Assembly (NCBI GenBank): GCA_002721105.1
Contig: PBJL01000004.1
Span: 5,046 to 11,844, forward strand
Source: Acidiferrobacteraceae bacterium
GTDB taxonomy: Bacteria > Pseudomonadota > Gammaproteobacteria > Arenicellales > UBA868
Length of the DNA: 6,799 nucleotides
Direction: 5' to 3'
Below are positions 6,413-6,799 of the stretch, one piece after another. Made by a program: the position numbers and the translations under genes. The stretch's first letter is position 1. Every line of letters starts with the position of its first letter. The notes beneath the pieces are model-generated. The model did no database searches. It was not told where the DNA came from and saw only the letters and a list, made by a program, of their open reading frames with translations.

Positions 6413-6799
6413 TTACAAATTTTTAATTAAAAAATATTCTGAGTATAAGCCATCTAAATCTTCAGGGCGTAAATCTTTAGACTTAAAAAGAAATGGCCGT
6501 GGCAAGGATTTTTTGAAACTAAAAAAGGGTCGTCCAAATTGGAATCTTCGTTCTTCACCTATTAAGGCAATTGTTTTAAGTCGCTTGTTTACACTATATC
6601 GAATTTCAGATACGTGTCTTAAAAAGCATTTGGGATCGCTCATATAATATATATATGAAAAAGGTAAGTGCTTCATTTCCCTTTTTTTTATAATTAAAAA
6701 ACAATAATCTTTTCCTTCATGAACTAATAAGAAACTGGCGTTGAACTTGCAATGATCAATAAAAAGTTGTCTATGTTCCTCTTTTAACATTGGCGGGGG
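6413..6799 (-). CDS. GNAT/acyltransferase-like protein of polysaccharide loci, 5' part beyond the window
   Basis: The frame is open to the right edge (128 codons visible) and ends at a TAA at 6415-6413. The first visible ATG (6790) is preceded by CCCCCGCCA with no ribosome-binding site, so it is probably an internal methionine and the gene continues outside. The visible part has alternating strands (ASFLLVHEGKDYCFLIIKKR, from about residue 18 of that ATG), then a basic region. It ends in a block S-K-D-L-R-P-E-D-L-D-G-L-Y-S-E-Y (103-118). A closing 'L.P..ID.LYSEL' is, from memory, typical of acyl-CoA N-acyltransferase-like proteins next to deacetylases in exopolysaccharide clusters. The catalytic core cannot be checked because the N-terminal half is missing. 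It lies upstream of the deacetylase on the same strand. Family assignment is tentative; being a real gene is more secure. Confidence 0.6.
   Translation of the reverse strand, partial: PPPMLKEEHRQLFIDHCKFNASFLLVHEGKDYCFLIIKKREMKHLPFSYIYYMSDPKCFLRHVSEIRYSVNKRLKTIALIGEERRFQFGRPFFSFKKSLPRPFLFKSKDLRPEDLDGLYSEYFLIKNL

Noticed and set aside
6372..6647. 91-codon plus-strand open frame near the right end
   Set aside because: It lies mostly opposite the acyltransferase-like frame, is lysine/serine-rich without recognisable features, and has no ribosome-binding site.
6645..6657. Short AT dinucleotide run
   Set aside because: It lies within the acyltransferase-like coding frame, is short, and is expected in AT-rich DNA.
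1..6799. Insertion sequence, integrase, tRNA attachment site or CRISPR array as the cause of the rearrangement
   Set aside because: No transposase or recombinase frame, tRNA-like sequence, terminal inverted repeats or spaced short repeats were seen; the only duplicated segment is the deacetylase tail.

Overview
The window is a piece of a surface-polysaccharide (O-antigen or exopolysaccharide type) locus from an AT-rich bacterium, roughly 40% GC by eye. CDP-glucose-derived 6-deoxysugar genes, a GT2 glycosyltransferase and a NodB-type deacetylase point to a Gram-negative envelope. The sequence itself does not fix the genus.

Layout: (1) 1-1129, minus strand, is the N-terminal 376 codons of a cobalamin-binding-type radical SAM protein that runs off the left edge. 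(2) 1130-1519 has no intact gene. (3) 1520-1727, minus strand, is a decayed copy of the last ~70 codons of the deacetylase found intact at 5273-6352. (4) 1728-1972, plus strand, looks like the C-terminal stub of a GT4-like glycosyltransferase. (5) 2107-5256, plus strand, is a compact four-gene run: glucose-1-phosphate cytidylyltransferase (rfbF), CDP-glucose 4,6-dehydratase (rfbG), an RmlC-like cupin, and a GT2 glycosyltransferase. (6) 5273-6352, minus strand, is a full-length polysaccharide deacetylase, convergent with the GT2 gene and 16 bp from it. (7) 6413-6799, minus strand, is the C-terminal part of a GNAT/acyltransferase-like protein cut by the right edge.

How the genes work together: RfbF and RfbG convert glucose-1-phosphate to CDP-4-keto-6-deoxyglucose. 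The cupin probably acts on that 4-keto sugar, and the GT2 enzyme plausibly transfers the finished sugar or a neighbouring residue. No C3-dehydrase (rfbH type) and no 4-ketoreductase is visible, so the end product is inferred to be a 6-deoxyhexose rather than a 3,6-dideoxyhexose, unless further genes lie elsewhere. The minus-strand deacetylase and acyltransferase-like genes form a second unit that may modify the polymer or its precursors.

The most interesting signal is architectural. The four-gene cassette is bracketed by direct copies of the deacetylase 3' end (208 aligned bases, 11 substitutions, one 2-bp deletion). The left copy is abruptly joined to a glycosyltransferase stub. This is what a one-sided homologous, one-sided illegitimate recombination event would leave when a new sugar cassette was swapped in beside the deacetylase. 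A second point is that the RmlC-like cupin lacks the active-site histidine expected of 3,5-epimerases.
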